DNA of 64,000 bases. Origin: Oopsacas minuta. Taxonomy: Eukaryota; Porifera; Hexactinellida; Lyssacinosida; Leucopsacidae. Each line of letters starts with the position of its first letter. Position 1 is the first letter of the stretch. A program made the position numbers and the translations under genes. A model generated the notes under the pieces. The model worked only from the letters and a program-made list of their open reading frames with translations, searched no databases and was not told where the DNA came from. Where the stretch lies: the NCBI GenBank assembly GCA_024704765.1, contig JAKMXF010000364.1:62001-126000 (forward strand), given 5' to 3'. Positions 46,167-58,919 of this stretch are shown piece after piece.

Positions 46167-47927
46167 GTACTTTCGTGATGTGCGCAGGTATATTTTGGTA
46201 TCATACCAGAGTCGGTCCCAAATATATATCCTATTTGTAACAAAACTCTCAAGATTGGCTATCAAATAGTATTATTCACCTACATGATCTCACTCTCAAA
46301 TTATTTCAATCCAAGTTTTCTTATCTCTAGTCTTGGTCGAACTAGATTTTCCATCAAAATTGGACTGACACCGGATAAAAAGCATTAAAAACCAGCACAT
46401 TTACGAAATATATTTCAGTACGATTAAATCTTAATGGATTTCATTGAAATCGTGAATATGATTTAATACGGTATATATGACGTAAATGTAGTAAGAGACG
46501 TGTGTTTTTAGACAAAATGGGCAACTAATGCACACTGGTATGACACAGCACAAATTAGATGATTGATATGCCGACCTAGTAGTCATGGTATAAATTGTAT
46601 TGTAATTCATATTTGTAACATCATGGACTCCTTCTAAGATTATAGCATGTCTAGATGTCCCGAATCCTGGCTCTCCCAATATTCAATTATAGTAACAATA
46701 CAATTTCTCTTCACAATATACAATGTATAACATCTCAAATGTATTCTATACTATTCAGAGGCAATTAATCTGTATATTTATATATAAATATATATATATA
46801 TGTGTGTATTTCCAGAATTGAATAAAGAAACTGGAAGATCTTCAGGTCTGATTTTGGGCATACAGGAATATTGTGTAACTTATCCTTTCAGTCATGTTTA
46901 TATCCCACTTGGTACATTGTGTATTTCCATTTTGAAATTTATTTGCCTATTTTGAAATGTTTATGGACGTCCAAACTTTACCTAGGAAATATTTTGAAGA
47001 TTTGTATGCTTTGTAGAGCTATCTATTGATTACTCGAATATTCTTAGTTTAAATTTACTTCCATGACTAAATTATTGAGTTAAATGTATACATTCTCAAT
47101 TGTTAAGACCAGTTAGTCAGTTTGGACCTAGAACTGTATATTTAAGAATTAAGAATGTCAATATTAATCAACAAGCGTCTTTCAACACTGATTAATTTAT
47201 TTCGTTTTCTACGACCTTAATACTTTTGATATCCTTCCACTTTATTGTATTCAACTTAATTTCTTCCACTAATTTTCTTCATTACAACAGTCCTACGTAA
47301 ACTAGCGAAGGGCGAGGTCAATATTAGGAAATTGTCGATTCTCATATTCAATAAGAATAAGCCAAACACTCGTGCTCCTCTCTACTTAAAATAGAAACCA
47401 TATCGCATTCATTTTCAACCTGGTAGGTAACAGACCTAATTCCCGTACTGATACATTACAATTGGGTGTAGAACACTTTAGTACCAGGTTAGATTCAGAT
47501 AGTATTTCCTTAAGAGTTTTGATCCTAGTGATAGTAGTAGTCAATTAGCCACAGATTTAATGTGTGTGTGCGTGTGTGTGTAGTTTGGAGTTGGAAAATC
47601 AAATAGGAAATTCATGGGCTTATTGACATCTGGTTGCGAACAACCTGAACAATATAGTTTAAGGAGTACCCTGTCTTCTCCTCCTCCTCAGACTAGGGTC
47701 ACCGATACTCTCTTTTGGCCATACATTGATTGAGGTAAGCTTCTATGGATAGACACACTGGAATTTTAGGATCAGAATATCCACGCATTAGTGTTGAATT
47801 CATGCTATTTATTGGTTGTCCTATGAGGACTGTAGAAAATTTAACTGCATCTATATATGTCCTGCTCATTTAATGCCTGCTATTGGCCTTCACAGTAATA
47901 AGAAATTTAAGTTAAATATAGAAGTTT
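46167..47927. other. intergenic with simple repeats
   Basis: Contains an alternating TA/AT tract at about 46771-46803 and a (GT)n microsatellite at about 47562-47582. No coding block identified. Confidence 0.4.
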
Positions 47928-48415
47928 TTGTATTCTTGTAGATATCTCCTGCGTTGTACTAATATTCCTCAAATATGTTCTGTGTTTAATTCCTTGTGTT
48001 ATGTGTTTGGGAGTAGATATCTAAATGAACATGTAGTAACCAATATTCAAACGTTAGAGTATTATTTTAGTTCTGATTTAAATGTTATAGATTTAATTTT
48101 AGATAACGAGGATAGTGATATAATGATCCCATGTAGTAAAGTATAACCCTAGCGACAGTTCTCCCTTTGGCAAACATTTTTGAATTTATAGGTAAACATT
48201 GTGAAAATTGTATCAACGCTAAATACCCTTCGTATCCTCGCTATTATCCTAACGTTCTAGAATATATTTTTCACTATCCACTCACCCACTCTCCCATCTT
48301 GGAGTGGTATTACAATAGGTCCCCAGGAGTATTTTCTTTGTATTATAGTAACGCCATTGTAGAGAACTGGATGCGTATGGTTAAATTTGTTCCTATGATT
48401 CGGAATCAAGTTTGA
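47928..48415 (+). pseudogene. unidentified coding remnant, possibly transposase C-terminus
   Basis: Two frames separated by a stop and frame change near 48145. The first has RYLLRCTNIPQICSVFNSLC and an acidic tail DLILDNEDSDIMIP. The second has GKHCENCINAKYPSYPRYYP and YSNAIVENWMRMVKFVPM. The last motif resembles the NxxVENWF-type block that follows the catalytic core in some invertebrate transposases; that link is a weak impression. It lies downstream of other unexplained frames on the same strand. Confidence 0.3.
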
Positions 48416-49463
48416 GACCTAGAAATTTCATTAGAGTATTATATTCCTGGATAACTAGTAGAATTCAATATTGCTATTAATTCCTGAGTGAGTTTCAATT
48501 TGTAGAGGTCATAAGCGAATAAGAGGTATTTCAAATGAAAAATGTAGCGAAGAATGGTATAGTAAGAAGAAACAGCATTGTAGCTATTTGAAGTCAAAAC
48601 ATGTATTTTCTGAATGTAATTGAGGTAAAACTAGTAAAATTGAAATAATCTCTATTTAGGGTCAAAACTTGTCTAGGTTAAGTAAGATTTGCAAATCACC
48701 AGAAATTTAGTCCACGTTGATTCTTACTGTTGAAGAATTGATAGAGTGAGTATAATACGATATATTTCACCAAGCATTCGTTCGCCACGCACTGAATGGT
48801 AGATCGCTACCTGCATGAATAGAAACTACCTTATGGTAATAATAGGATTTCTTATCCCATAACAACTAGTACACTATATTATATAGAATTATGTGCAATT
48901 ATCGTTGAAACATGTTTGTTCGATTGAGTGCTAGTTGTAATAACTTTTTGCGTACTAATTATGTTCATACTCAAGGTACTTTTATGAATAGTCAGTAATG
49001 GATAAATAATATGTATTGGATAAGGTTGGGAAATAGGCTACTCACTTAGAGATATATGGAAGTTCGTTGTTGTTGATATAGATATTTGTGTGTTTTGGGC
49101 CCCTACTAGAACTCATTGGGCTGGGTTTTCAGTTAACTGAGTTTTGAGCAATTACACGGATATACAACATTTTTGATGATCTTCCTTCTCTATTATTTTG
49201 CATGGTGTAGATATTTATTGGGAATAATTATGTAATTTTTTCATTCTCAAGGGTACTAAAAGTAACAAATTTCTATTTTAGTTATTTCGGTTTTTTAATT
49301 GACTACATGATCAAATATTTCTAAATTCAATTCTACACATCAACCTTCTCTAATTTATTTGGTTTTAATAGCTTATATGATGTAAATTGCCTCTAATAGT
49401 AGCTATAATATAATCTGTTTTATTGCACTCGAGATTTAGTTTATCTTGTTCATTTTATTGTTT
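48416..49463. other. intergenic, no gene seen
   Basis: AT-rich sequence without recognised features. Confidence 0.35.
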
Positions 49464-49950
49464 ATGGCTTCTCGGGTTTGTAAAAATTCTCCTGAAAAGT
49501 TTTGTTATATTTATGGTAGGTATACTACAACTGACCAACAGCAAAATATCACAAAGGCTGTAGAACACTGTTATTTCGCATATTTTGGGTGCCATCTTGG
49601 GGATCAAGATAAGCCGTGGGCTCCACACAATGCCTGTAAGACATGCGTTGAGAACTTACGCTCGTGGTGTGCTGGGAAAAGAAATAAATTGCCGTTTGCG
49701 GTTCCAACCATATGGAGAGAACTAGTGTGTCATCTTTCAGATTGTTATTTCTGTAAGACGAAAATTGATGGTAGCACAAAAAAGAAAAGTCCAGTATTGC
49801 GTACCCAGACGTACCGTCCGCTATTAGGCCAGTTTCACCTTCGGAGGACCTACCTGTACCAGTTCCATTGGAAATATTGGACATTAGCAGTGACAATGAT
49901 AGTAGTGGTGATACTATCATTGTCACTGCTATTGTTTGTCTGTCTGTCTT
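49464..49950 (+). pseudogene. Cys-rich N-terminal exon of an unclassified transposon gene
   Basis: The ATG at 49464 opens a Cys-rich domain: VCKNSPEKFCYIYG (the usual CxxC has one Cys replaced by Tyr), FGCHLGDQDKPWAPHNACKTC, PTIWRE and DCYFC. Near 49790 an A-rich run hides a frameshift; the other frame continues SSIAYPDVPSAIRPVSPSED and LPVPVPLEILDISSDNDSSG. I recognise this block order as the first part of a widespread uncharacterised arthropod protein whose second part is the type of gene found at 58920-60003 on the same strand. It ends at a 20-bp perfect palindrome (49885-49931). Likely zinc-binding; function unknown. Confidence 0.6.
49885..49931. repeat. perfect 20-bp-arm palindrome
   Basis: TAGCAGTGACAATGATAGTA (49885-49904) and its exact complement (49912-49931) flank a 7-base loop GTGGTGA. 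It could form a strong hairpin. It lies at the 3' end of the Cys-rich coding segment. Confidence 0.9.
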
Positions 49951-52398
49951 TCCGTTTATCGGTTGCTAAGGAAGCTGAAATGGAATGTGGAATTTGTATT
50001 TACAAAAATGTTTGTATCTATATATCTATGGTGTTAATCAGGAAAATATACATATTTCATGAACTTGACTAAAGGTTAGCGAATATGTTGAATCGGAATC
50101 ACACTTATGGATTTGTCATATACAAATTTAAGTTGTTTATATGAATAAAGTAAACAACTATCAATATTGTCCTAGAAATGTGGTTTCAACGGTTATTGTG
50201 GGTAATCGGGTACGCTGATTCCGAATATCACACAAACTAATGTCAAAGCGAGGGACGAAGGCGAGTACGGACACGAAGTGTTAGAATCCGCGTTGCGCAA
50301 ACAAGCGTATCGCTAGTGATAGTTAATATCAGTATGATTTGGTAAGTAATAAACATGAATGTATGTTAAATTTCATATATTTAATCGCATATTGGTGCAT
50401 TCTTCCAACCAGAAAATTACAAATTCTTGACCTGTTGTGAATACATACTTAACTCATTCATAAACAGTCCCTACAAATTCTTCAATTTGAGCTATTTTAT
50501 TTAATCATCAAAACTTTTTACAATTTTGTATGTCAGTGTTATTATTGGAGCCATATTCAAATAGTTTTTATATACAGAATTAAATTAATTATAACCAGCC
50601 CCTACTATTTCTAAATTTTGTCAATAAATGAATTTATTGGATGCAAACTAATCATTGGTCCCAATGTATGGCTACGAATATTACTTGGTGACCAACTAAA
50701 TTAATGGTGAAAACTATAAATCATAATGGAATTATTATTCTTTGTGTGATTAGAATTATGAATTGCGAAACTATAATTTTTATTTTAACTTGTAACCTAA
50801 GTTGTTGATCTCATACCCCCTCATTTAACTCCTAAATTCGACATAACTTTAGCTAATCAATTATTTTGAAATGTAGTAGAATAATACACTCTAGATTATT
50901 CGAACACCTTCGTCATATACATTCAATTTTGGTTTTCGGATGGTTGAGTTTATCACTGGGGGCTCTAATGAACACACCATCCGAAAATCAAGTTATAAAG
51001 TAGTACAGTGCTCCAGGATGAAATGAAATTTGGACAATATTCACAAATTCATTATTCTTCCTGCTGTTCGGATCACAGAGGTGGCGAATAATCGACGATC
51101 TATTTATTTATCATTTAAAATATGGGAGACCAATCTCCTGGAGTTAACTCTTGTTTCTCTTACCATTCTGCTCTCTATATTTCGCAATTGAAGTGTTGAT
51201 CGTCTCTTCTAACGTTATATAGTCAAGACATTTTTTGCCATGCCTTCTAAGCCTGTAAAAATATTTCATAAATAGTACTACCTATTTTAGGTTTAGCCTG
51301 TTTTATATTTGTATTGGAAAATTCGATCTGTTTTCTTATCAGTTCACCATTCACTTCAATACAGAAAGTGATATACAAACTGTGATATTAAGTTTATGCA
51401 TTATTCTTTTTGTAATAATTTTTTATTTGTTTACTCTATTCTATTCACCTAATTGGAATGTTCTCATACTGTCTCGCGTCATGGGAAATGCTATTTTTAA
51501 CCAATGAATTCTATATTTAAGCTTCATTGCAATTTCTATCTATCAAAATATATTTTTGAATTGTTTAAACTATAATGTAAAGCTTTTCTTTGGTAATTGC
51601 CTAGTTGATATTTCCTAAATTGTAACAAATTATATATTATTTGACCTTTGGATGGTATATTATGGCACATATAGCATTATTACCTCAGTGTTCTGGACAA
51701 GAATTAGCTGAACGACGGCACCAATGGAGACCAATATTTTCTACCTTACATCATGTATATAATTTAAAACACTTACACAGTTTACTCATCGTTAGATAGC
51801 TCAAAAGTACTAATCACGCTCACTATATATACGGGAGTGTATAGGAAGTTGTTAGGCCGTCTTTTTGATGCTTATAAATAATCATATTCGGGACCAGGAA
51901 AGAATAGACCTTCCCCAAATCAATATGCTTCCTCTGAATATCATGAACAGCTCATAATACTCGTGACCCTTCCCTAAGGTCATTCCCAAACGACACTCTG
52001 CCTTCACCAAATCTATCAATTCTGTTCTTGATTGTTGATTTTACACTTGCTTCAGTCATAAACTACTCTTCATAGTGCCTAACAGTGATATGTGGATTTT
52101 GAACCAGGGATGGGTACCCGATAACGAATAATTGCATGCATATGCTCTCTTTGAGATCAATATAGTGTCCAAGTGATTTTTAAGCATTCTAAATAAATTT
52201 TTTCGATTTATTCACTGAAAATTTGCTGATTATAGTCCATACCCTTTATTGTACACACATACTATAATACAGGTAGTGATATTCTGATTCGAAAATAGAT
52301 ACAAAGATAAATGTATAAAGCAATGATAATACTGCAGTAGGGGTTCATCTCAATACTTGTAATACATTGTTTCCCAACCTTTTGGGTATCGACCCTTT
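49951..52398. other. intergenic, no gene seen
   Basis: AT-rich. CGCTGATTCCGAATATCA at 50213-50230 recurs in near-identical form at 58760-58776. A hairpin TTTTCGGATGGT / ACCATCCGAAAA lies near 50934-50988. No coding sequence. Confidence 0.4.
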
Positions 52399-52406
52399 AT
52401 CTAAAC

Positions 52407-52859
52407 CAGGGGTCGACAACTTTATTTGAGTGCGGGCTATATAAACTCTTTTCATAGATGTGCTGGCCACTAGATGACTATTTGTTGATGTACATGTATG
52501 GTAAATATCCACTAATTCTACAAAAGTCCTTGAAAGAATTGATGTATCTATTCAGAGTCAGTTTTCCTTTCTTGCTACTACTACTACGAATGGACATGAT
52601 GGTAGGATAGTGATGGAGTTTAATCGTTTTGTAATCTAATGAAAAATATTGTATAACAAATAAAATAAGTAGGTAATGAAAAGGGATATTTGTGCAGGAA
52701 TATTTTTGTGTTGGAAATTTATGAAAGTGGTTAGCAGATTTCTAATGCTATCAATGAATATATACGTAGGTAGAATATTATGGTAATATAATAAGGTTGT
52801 AGCCCATTCTTCGGCGGGCCATTAAAATGCTTTTGCGGGCCGCCAATTGCCGACCGCTG
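52407..52859. mobile_element. hAT-type MITE with 8-bp target duplication
   Basis: Left end CAGGGGTCGACAACTTT, right end complement of CAGCGGTCGGCAATTGGCGG. Flanking ATCTAAAC (52399-52406) and ATCTCAAC (52860-52867) agree at 7 of 8 bases. GC-rich subterminal words GTGCGGGC and CGGGCCGCC are typical of this group. The 453 bp encode nothing. Confidence 0.8.
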
Positions 52860-52867
52860 ATCTCAAC

Positions 52868-53879
52868 AATATTGAACGCAAAATGCCTAACTCTTCCCAA
52901 ACGGATGAATATATCTTGTATTGTTTTAACTTATAAATACACATACAAAAGAAGCTAGAGACTCAAACTAATAAACATGACAATCTAGAATACATAGATT
53001 CGTTAAATTGTCACCATTGAATTGTAGTTTTGAACTTTACGTGTCCATTTCGCTTGTTCCCGTTCGCGATTGCGAACACTTCGTGTCCGCTCTCAGGCCC
53101 ACGGCTTTCGAGTACATAAACTCTTAATCTCAACCTTAGCAAACATGATGGTGCTATATTCTTAATATCTACTTACTTTATGTCCCCGATAGTGAACAAA
53201 TATTCACAAAATGGTGTTTACAATAATTATATTTGGATTCAGCATACTCGATTATTCCAGTATAGTCGTTCAAAATATGATTCTACCACAATTTTGAAAT
53301 TTATTTACTTCTTTTTATCAAAACAACAATAAATTTACACATGGGGAACTTGCAAATGCGACATTCAGATTTAGTGTACTTAGTTACCCCTGGGTAGCCG
53401 TTTTGAGTTAGCCTGTAGGTGTATTTTTAGTGATTTAGATAATTTTTCCTATACATTCATAAATACAATAATATATTTACATATGATTAATCCAAAAGTG
53501 TTAAAATCTGTTCAAAATGTTCGATATATTTAGTGAAGTATTATTGGATTCGATTTACTTCCTTTATCACCACGATAAATACATTGTTATGCGACAATTT
53601 CAGAATTGTATACCCTAAATCCTTTCTTTGACGACGAACAGACAAACAGACCGACAACAATTGATATTTATTGCATTGATATGCTAAAACCAATTCCCAG
53701 CTACGAGTAAAAGCTTGAAGATAATTTTGCCTCTTGCACCACAATATGAACATTGTTCTCTTCATAATTGGAATATATATATATTACGATATTCATGGAT
53801 AAATCAACAATGATTCTCCTAGATTGGCCTCAAATAACTTCTCCAATTAATCGCTGTCACTTTCAATCTAAAGGCAAAG
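52868..53879. other. intergenic, no gene seen
   Basis: AT-rich sequence. A short block near 53070 (AACACTTCGTGTCCG) is an inverted match to 50270-50283, possibly the remains of a paired repeat. Confidence 0.35.
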
Positions 53880-55330
53880 AAGAAACAATCGATCCTGGGA
53901 CTTCTTCACACGGATATTTCGAACCTCCACGATTGATAACTCTTTGAGTTTGAACTGATATAGAGTATCGGGTTCATCGACAAGTATATCAATTTCAACA
54001 GTTAATGAGTCTCGCCAAATACGACATATTTGACTGTGTTTTAAGTACTGATGCAGCGAATAGCCAGCAATAACGCTAATACACGAAGCACTTGTAAACT
54101 ACACTTCGTGGCGGATAGATCAGAAATAGTGCTCAGGAAAGGATTTAGTTCGACTTCATTGCTTGATTCTGGATTATCTAATGACGAAAAAGATTAAATG
54201 TACTCTTGTAAGAGGTACTAGAAACAGTCTGATTGGATAATAGGCTTAAAATATCGGATACTTTGAGGCTGCGCTCTGATTCTAATATATGAAGCTAGGA
54301 GAATCCCAACGATATTAGAAGCGTTGGAATTAAGAGCAGGAGGACGTTTCACATTCTGAATCGCTACGACTGAAATTGTGGATTCATGAACAACCTTCAG
54401 GAATAATTAACATTTTGACGTTTAAGCCTGGAAGGATTACATGATTTTGAAGTAAGACGTATATCAACTGTTACTAAGCACTATCTCTCAGAATTATGTA
54501 GCATACGGATGTCAAGGAAAGGAGCCTGACATAGTATTTTAGAGGATACATGCATTAGCCGATAGAAATATAATTCAAATCATTATAGGAAAAGAGTCCA
54601 CCATCACATTGTTGATTTAATCAGTGATTGCGAATAGATTTCAGATTGTGTACAAGTCAAATGTGAAGAAAAGACTTCTGTATTTATCACTCGGATGTAG
54701 TACACCGGTATCCAGTTTGTGAATGGAGAAAACAATTTGAAATGTTTCACACTAAGCGGATACTTTTCGGTGGAGATAATTTCAATAAGCCACAATCTTC
54801 TAAATCACGAATGCAAGATATTATAGTGTTTAATAACTTCTCAACAGTTACAGAAGCACATGGAAGTAGACGGCGGACGATACATGACCACTTCTTATAT
54901 AAGTTGGATACAATAATAGCGAAGACACTCTTGATAGGATCATCTGTAGCTAGATTAGAAGCAAACAATCTTCCTCCTTTATGAGCAACATCTGATTTCA
55001 CATGAATTTCATCCATTTGTATAATTACATGCCTTTGTTCTGTAGATGACGCTCGTGTAGATTGCTTAAGATACGTGAAGGACTCGTTTTCGAGTCCAAA
55101 TGTTGAACATAACTTCTGTAATGATTGAAATATGGAAGATATGCCAGACATGCTTTGAGGATGATAGGCTGCTGGGAGATGGGATGTGTTTTGAGAGATA
55201 AAATCTCTGTCAGTACGTTATCTCTTCGTCTATTTTTGGTATATGACTTTCTGGAGTTGTCAAGAACAAACTGGAAGCTAAAAACCTCAGAGCAAGGAAG
55301 TATGTCATCGCCAGATTCAGAATCGTATAT
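53880..55330 (-). pseudogene. second P-element/THAP9-like transposase relic
   Basis: Read on the minus strand and colinear with the transposase at 3980-6997: NSRKSYTKNRRRDNVLTEIL near 55250; HVIIQMDEIHVKSD near 55030 (first Asp); FAIIVSNLYKKWSCIVRRLL; CIRDLEDCGLL near 54810; EKYPLSVKHFKLFSP near 54760; ILESERSLKVSDILSLLSNQ near 54290; DNPESSNEVELNPFLS near 54170; IAGYSLHQYLKHSQICRIW near 54060 (Cys motif). TDNYP reads TEKYP, so the second acid is altered. Frame changes and stops are frequent. The THAP finger itself was not found. The 5' side ends at TTTTCAG near 55340, which looks like an intron acceptor. Confidence 0.8.
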
Positions 55331-55338
55331 CTAATCAA

Positions 55339-55515
55339 TAGGACGACCTGAAAAATGTAAAGATCTCATTTCTATGCTGGAACTATAATATTATTGTTTT
55401 GATTATATTAGTTAATAACTCTGCAGATTTTGAGCTTATTTGAAATACCCCTTCCTTAGCTGCTTATTCATTTTGTACCTGTCTTAATAGTGCTTACTCA
55501 TGTTCATAAGGAAAT
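55339..55515. repeat. inverted copy of the repeat at 60280-60460
   Basis: About 175 bp, from CTGAAAAATGTAAAGATCTC to GTGCTTACTCATGTTCATAA, match the complement of 60280-60460 at high identity. On the minus strand it ends at TTTTTCAG, directly upstream of P-like coding sequence, so it is probably an intron of that P-like family. Confidence 0.75.
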
Positions 55516-56406
55516 TGATTCAAATTTGATACAGGAATCCATTATACTAATTTTGTTAATTTGAATTCACCACGAAATCAAAATAAGGTAAATTACAAAA
55601 TATGTATAGTTTGGAAAGGATTGCATTAATCACATATACTGTTTAAAGCAAATAACGTAAGCAAGAACTTACAAATGAGCTGAAATTTTCCTAGAACGTT
55701 TGCACATATCAGAACAATCATATATTATAATCCCAAAATGAAATTCACTTCATTTAGAAAAGTTATATAATGTTAAATTATGGGTGGGGATGTATTTTTG
55801 CTTATTGTCCGACTCCAAGCAAATACAACTGGTAAGCAAGAACTATTACAAATGAGCTGAAATTTTCAAAGAATGTTTGGATCCTTCCGATTCGGGACGT
55901 AAAATAGGTTTCAACTACACTAATTTTCATGCAATTAAGTCATCATCACAAAGCGGAGATGCGGAAGATGAAATTTTGGGTGCCCAATTTCCTCGCTTAG
56001 AAAGGTTCTACTGTAGTTAGAAATTATTCAAATCATTCGTTGTATATTTCTTTAAAAAATACAACTTCAAATACAATCAAACTATATTTAAGAATTGGCT
56101 TTCGGACTTAGAGAAATGAAAACATAAATCTTGTTTCGAATCAGTTAGGGCATAAGTCTTCTTGATTTTAGTCTCTCACGGATGAATCCATCACGGTTTT
56201 CTTCACCACAAACACTCTTAGGTGCCTCGGTCACAACTATTACTGCTCGTTCAACCGGTTGGTTGTGACACAAATAATTAGGCATGGGAAGAAGGGTAGC
56301 GTAAATGTCTTTTAATTCGTTTTCGTCATATAGCGTATTAAAGGTGGCTCGCTGATGACATTAATATCCCAAGGTAAACAATTTGGTAATAGTTGTGCTT
56401 TAAAGT
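55516..56406. other. intergenic, no gene seen
   Basis: AT-rich. The word AAGCAAGAACTTACAAATGAGC (near 55660) recurs near 55833 as a partial direct repeat about 170 bp away. No coding block. Confidence 0.4.
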
Positions 56407-58480
56407 TTAATTTTTGGACTTGAAAGGTCTAATATATTTTGGCATTACTGTTTCATTAGTGCTAATAAGTTTTCCACAAATATCAACCCTTGACAAATCA
56501 TCCTTACCACCAACTGCCAAACTAAGTTGATTATCTCGCAAATCTAATAAACGTTTCACAGCTTCAATTCGTACCCTAGGTTCATCATTACATAAGATAG
56601 ATAGCAAAACTTTTTCTGGATGTGAAAGGAAAGCATTTTTTTGAAAGACTTTCTTCGCTATCTCTAGTTCAGTGGGACTCAAGTATGTAAGGTGCTTAAG
56701 CATCCACAATAAATTGTTTGGTCCGTCTGTAAATTTATAATGATTTTTACTATAAAACCAGGATTGTACATATAAGTTATTCACAATAATCATAAGTCGT
56801 TTCAACTCGTAAATGGCTTTATTGTTAACATATACACGCGGACAATTCTACATACCAGGGTAAGCCATCTGGAATGACAAATTGGACCCGGTTCGAGTAG
56901 CTCTAGATCCTCTGGACAATTACCTCACAAACATGCTTGGCTAATCCTATAGAGATAACTCTGATCAGTGCTAAGATCGTCTATCAGCTCTTTTGTCATC
57001 TCAGGGAACTCATTATGAATTATTGGCTCAAACTTTACTACAGGAATCTTAGAGAGGTTTTTTTCAGTGATTTGCCGATTGGGCAACTAAATGAATTCGG
57101 CCCGCTAGTTTTCCCGTCAAAATATTCAAACAAGTGTCTCAGGGGCAGTTCATTATTATGGAGCAGACAAACCGACCATTGTAATTCTCTACTAAGTATT
57201 CTTTCCAAGTTAACAATAGACCCATTCTTCCAACCTGCATTTACATTCGTACCATCACAACCTACTAATAAAATTCTCTTTCTCAATCCATTTTTTTGGA
57301 GATGGGAATATATTGATGAAGCGATATTGATTCCGTGACCAGGTTCAAGAGTTGTATGGAAAAGATGCCTACTCTTTTGATCAATCACAATAATATGTTC
57401 CTCAACTGAAGTTTGAGTGCGACATTTACCATTGATGGCTATATTTGAAAGTGCTTTATCGTGCCTTCCATCAAAATAGATACCTGTAACATCAATTACT
57501 TCTACCATTTCTTTGTGTTGTGTTTTATTTCTATGCTTTTGACGTGCTCTTGCCACCTTATTCTTGTCTGTCACAAGATTTTGATCCTCTGGTGTTATAA
57601 GTCCGAAATCTATTAGAGTGGCTGTAGCAATCGCAGCTGTAGCTCGATTAGAAACTCCATATCGATAGGCAGCCATAGCTATATTTGGGATTGTTTGTGT
57701 ATTTCGAAGTGATAATGATTTTGACAAAGGTTTAGAATTCGTATCAACATGTTCAACATCGTTCTGAGTATCCGTTTCTTCTATATCCTCAATTTGGAAA
57801 TAGTTGTACGACTCGGCTTCAACATTCTCTTTCTTTATTTTCAATTCAATTCTTTCTTTGAGGGAAATTTTCTTTGTTCTATTTTCGACAATATCGTTGA
57901 GGTGTGGATATCAATACCGCCTATGTACATCTTTCTGTGGGTTCTCTGGTCAAAGAGAAATGATAACTTTTGTCTAGGCACTTTGTGAGCACAACCACAA
58001 ATGAGATGAATCTCAACACAAAGTAAGTTATAACACTTAACATCATTGCAATTGATACGTTTACATTTGCATGAGCAAATATCAAAAAGGAAATCTAAAC
58101 GGTCAGATATAAATTCTTCATAATTCTTATGAGTTTTCTTCGTTCCTCAGGAATACAACGAATAATGTTAGTTGCTTTAGACTAGAGAGCCTTCATAAAT
58201 TAACGACACCCTTTAGATATAGTGGGTAGAGATGCACGTTTCCAAATGCCAGATCAGGAAACATTGTCTCGTCCTTCCAATCCCATCCAACTAACTGATC
58301 TGTGACCCACTAACTTTCTCTCTGATAAATTGAATTGAAGCAAATCTCCCGTTGGGGATTAATCCATGATCTTCTTGATCTTGTTTACACTTAAAAATAA
58401 ATTTACATATATCTCTCCCTGTTGAAAGCTGATTAACAGGCAATTCCGCTGGAGATCCAAAAATTGGGTGTGCCTATGTT
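56407..58480 (-). pseudogene. unclassified DDE-like transposase gene (CDGTNVN family)
   Basis: Read from 58480 downward: GSPAELPVNQLSTGRDICKF; KATNIIRCIPEERRKL near 58170; a Cys-rich segment LFDICSCKCKRINCNDVKC near 58080; DQRTHRKMYIGGID near 57930; YRYGVSNRATAAIATATLID near 57670; TGIYFDGRHDKAL near 57480 (possible first Asp); LLVGCDGTNVNAGWKNG near 57260 (possible second Asp); CLLHNNELPLRHLFEYFDGK; LSTDQSYLYRISQACL near 56950; SRWLT; and a C-terminal HPEKVLLSILCNDEPRVRIE block. The longest frame is 57844-57038; at least four frame changes and a stop near 56930. I recognise this as a common unnamed family in arthropod and cnidarian genomes with transposon behaviour. DDE assignment is inference from the two Asp-bearing strands. 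Confidence 0.65.
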
Positions 58481-58919
58481 AATCATGTCCTTTTTACTGC
58501 ATATGCCATATAGATTATGAAGATATAGCACTAAATTAGGGCAATAATAAAGCTATAATAAGTATAAAGTAATATCAATCTGATAAGTAAAAATTTTGTA
58601 ATGTAATCACAACAATTATAGTTCATTACAAAGTGTATATCAAGTCCCATAAATATCATAGGGGATTCCTGTATCATATTTGAGTCAATAAACAGGCCTA
58701 CAAAAATGTTTTATTGCAGTTGTTTATATTTTGATCACTAATTTAGATTAATTTAGGTGCGCTGATTCTGAATATCTAGTCAGTTTTTTCTTATCACGTC
58801 AGGTTTTTTCACAACCATATAGCTACATTTTCAGAAAAAATTCGATTTTTGCCAAAAATTCACCACGATTACATATTACAACAATAACATTATGTACATG
58901 GTATATATATTCAAATTGT
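58481..58919. other. spacer between divergent transposase-like genes
   Basis: About 440 bp between the minus-strand gene to the left and the plus-strand gene to the right. Contains GCGCTGATTCTGAATATC near 58759, also seen at 50213. No terminal repeat recognised. Confidence 0.4.
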
